Source of the DNA: JAQTNA01 sp043743785
GTDB lineage: Bacteria; Pseudomonadota; Gammaproteobacteria; Burkholderiales; Rhodocyclaceae
Reading direction: 5' to 3'
DNA length: 33,024 nt
Assembly (NCBI GenBank): GCA_043743785.1
Contig: JAYTVW010000137.1
Span: forward strand, 1 to 33,024
Shown: in pieces, positions 31,672 through 33,024 of the stretch
Position numbering within the stretch: position 1 is the first letter of the stretch
Layout of the letters: every line of letters begins with the position of its first letter
Made by a program: the position numbers and the translations under genes
The notes under the pieces: model-generated
Seen by the model: the letters and a program-made list of their open reading frames with translations, nothing else
What the model was told of the DNA's origin: nothing
Databases searched by the model: none

Positions 31672-32931
31672 ATGACAGATTCTGTTGTTCTGTACGTTGG
31701 CGTGGAGCACGTCGTTCCGCTTGAACACGAGGAGATACCCTTCCCGTTCAATATTAAGCAGGTCATCAACCAAGATGGCGAGGTGATCTCTTCCAAGGCT
31801 GAAAGCGCGTACCTCAAGTCTCCGCTTACCGGCGCAAGCTTTGTAGTCACTCCTGTGTTTCGCAACAAGTTCGTGCGGGTGGGTGAACTGGTCGGTTATA
31901 TTGTAAGCGTCAATGTTCCCGCTTGCGTTGTAGGTAATAACGCCCTGCTGCAGATACTGGTTTATCCGGCATGCAAGTTTGCGCTGGAGTTTCTGAAGTA
32001 CCACTTGGTGCAGTCTGGGTGTAGCTTCCACACAGTTAACCAGTTGGTGATTGAGCACTGCGAGATTTTCGATCTGACGTTGACGTACTTGCTGGAGTGT
32101 GCGAATAAACAAGAAGCCAAGGACGTTACCCAGATGATCGCTGACTATGGTGAGGCCACGCTTAACACCAAGCACACCAACACCAAGCAGAAGAAACCGG
32201 TCGTGGCAATCAGCTCGGCTGGACTGACTACCGTGACGATTACCAAGCCGCGGATGTTTGAAGCCAAGGCATACGTTAAGGTCGGGGCGACTCCCAAGTC
32301 ATTTGAAAAGTTTGTATCATCGCAAATCGGTCAAGCCATCTACGCTGAGAGTGGGAGCCTGGTTCGTGGCGAGTTCAATGCTGACAGAGCTTGGCTGAAG
32401 GCGAAAAAAGGTGAGTCGCCTGTCGCCTGGAAAAGTGCAGCCTTCGCCGAGAAGACAATCCAGTTGGCCTTGAACACCATTCGCGACTACCTCAGGATCA
32501 GTGATAACCTTCGCAGCCGGCGTCCAAAGCCGGAGCAATTGGACGCCCTTTCCACCGCTGAGCGTGCAATCGTGGAGGACTACCTCAATGGTGCTGATCC
32601 GAAGGCTCATCCCTTGCTGGTTGGGAAAAGCGCGCAGTATTTTTCGGCGGTAAAGTGCAAGATGGAACAGACGCTCAGGATGGACATTACCATTCCGTGG
32701 AAGCTCCACAGCACGAAGATTTCGCCTCACCTGTCCAAGTGGATGCAGTGGAATGGGCAGTATCAAGCCCCGCCCGCCTTGGCTCCGCACTGTTTTGTCT
32801 GGGCGACTGCAAAGGCGAAGTTCAAGACCCTACGTCGGATGCTGCGGGTCTTAGGGAAGAAGCCTGTGGCAGTTACGACCCCAGCAGTTCAGGTCGTGAA
32901 AAAGGTTGCCACTCGTAAGCCGAAGCCGTAG
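31672..32931 (+). CDS. Phage-type replication initiation protein (gene II/X-like)
   Basis: The 419-residue protein resembles the initiators of filamentous (inovirus) phages, which nick one strand to start rolling-circle replication. Supporting blocks are VYPACKFALEFLKYHLVQSG, LTLTYLLECANKQEAKDV, GEATLNTKHTNTKQKK, RMFEAKAYVKVG (a likely active-site tyrosine region), and HPLLVGKSAQYFSAVKCKME. These match my memory of the gene II/X and CRI-type families; the match was not checked by search. GGAG lies six bases before the ATG at 31672; the TTG twelve bases earlier overlaps that site. The basic C-terminus ends ATRKPKP. The stop codon lies inside the terminal palindrome. No coat or assembly genes are seen before the window ends. 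Confidence 0.65.
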   Translation: MTDSVVLYVGVEHVVPLEHEEIPFPFNIKQVINQDGEVISSKAESAYLKSPLTGASFVVTPVFRNKFVRVGELVGYIVSVNVPACVVGNNALLQILVYPACKFALEFLKYHLVQSGCSFHTVNQLVIEHCEIFDLTLTYLLECANKQEAKDVTQMIADYGEATLNTKHTNTKQKKPVVAISSAGLTTVTITKPRMFEAKAYVKVGATPKSFEKFVSSQIGQAIYAESGSLVRGEFNADRAWLKAKKGESPVAWKSAAFAEKTIQLALNTIRDYLRISDNLRSRRPKPEQLDALSTAERAIVEDYLNGADPKAHPLLVGKSAQYFSAVKCKMEQTLRMDITIPWKLHSTKISPHLSKWMQWNGQYQAPPALAPHCFVWATAKAKFKTLRRMLRVLGKKPVAVTTPAVQVVKKVATRKPKP

Positions 32932-33024
32932 CAGTACCAACAGCGTCCCTCGGGACCTGCGGTGCCACCGCTAGATCTAGCGGTGGCACCGCAGGTCCCG
33001 AGGGACGCTGTTGGTACTGCTACG
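32927..33024. repeat. Perfect 98-bp palindrome at the window end
   Basis: Bases 32927-32975 are the exact reverse complement of 32976-33024, with centre CTAGATCTAG and no loop. Each arm also contains smaller inverted repeats: GTCCCTCGGGAC and GCGGTGCCACCGC. It begins in the last sense codon of the initiator gene and includes its stop. The true arms may extend farther, because the window stops exactly at the symmetric point. It may be a real element or an assembly fold-back. Confidence 0.95.

Overview
The window reads as chromosome of a sulfur-oxidising betaproteobacterium, probably near the Rhodocyclales or sulfur-oxidising Nitrosomonadales. The grounds are the petABC-sspA-sspB order, a sox cluster, and the thrS-infC-rpmI-rplT-pheS-pheT-ihfA-merR-tRNA-Pro order, all GC-rich with dense coding. 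This placement is inferred from gene content; no 16S gene or marker search was available. The sequence changes character after the tRNA-Pro gene at 22764-22840. Beyond it are AT-richer genes, a broken insertion sequence, hypothetical genes and a phage-type replication module, so the last 10 kb looks like an accessory island.

Layout. 1-535: a partial copy of a dispersed palindromic repeat and a small helix-turn-helix gene. 632-4575 (minus): the cytochrome bc1 operon petA-petB-petC, followed by sspA and sspB (stringent starvation protein A and the ClpXP adaptor). 4752-10585 (minus): a sulfur-oxidation operon in the transcription order soxT-like transporter, DsrE-like periplasmic protein, soxY, soxZ, soxA, soxX, soxB. 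No soxCD is present in the window. 10850-14791: a class III CoA-transferase, pepD, queF and a tiny lipoprotein. 15018-22840: the translation and nucleoid block thrS, infC (rare ATA start), rpmI, rplT, pheS, pheT, ihfA, a MerR-type regulator and tRNA-Pro(GGG).

Accessory part. 23318-24211 is a lone D12-class adenine methylase. 24510-28026 (minus) holds a small membrane protein, an OLD-like ATPase/TOPRIM protein and a ParB/Srx-domain protein; the last two form a candidate defence-type pair. 28446-29462 holds fragments and a decayed IS5-type transposase. 29681-30517 is an unrecognised AT-rich gene. 30545-32931 is a candidate single-stranded-DNA phage (inovirus-like) replication module: inverted repeats, an AlpA-like regulator, a bulged origin-like hairpin and a gene II/X-like initiator. 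The window ends inside or at a perfect 98-bp palindrome that begins in the initiator's last codon.

The core region also carries several families of mobile or repetitive palindromes. There are three copies of a roughly 125-bp element with AAACGCCGAG ends (one of them between pheS and pheT), a BIME-like double hairpin at 10734-10810, and a C/G-rich hairpin between soxY and soxZ. All functions are read from protein motifs and gene order by eye; no database search was made.
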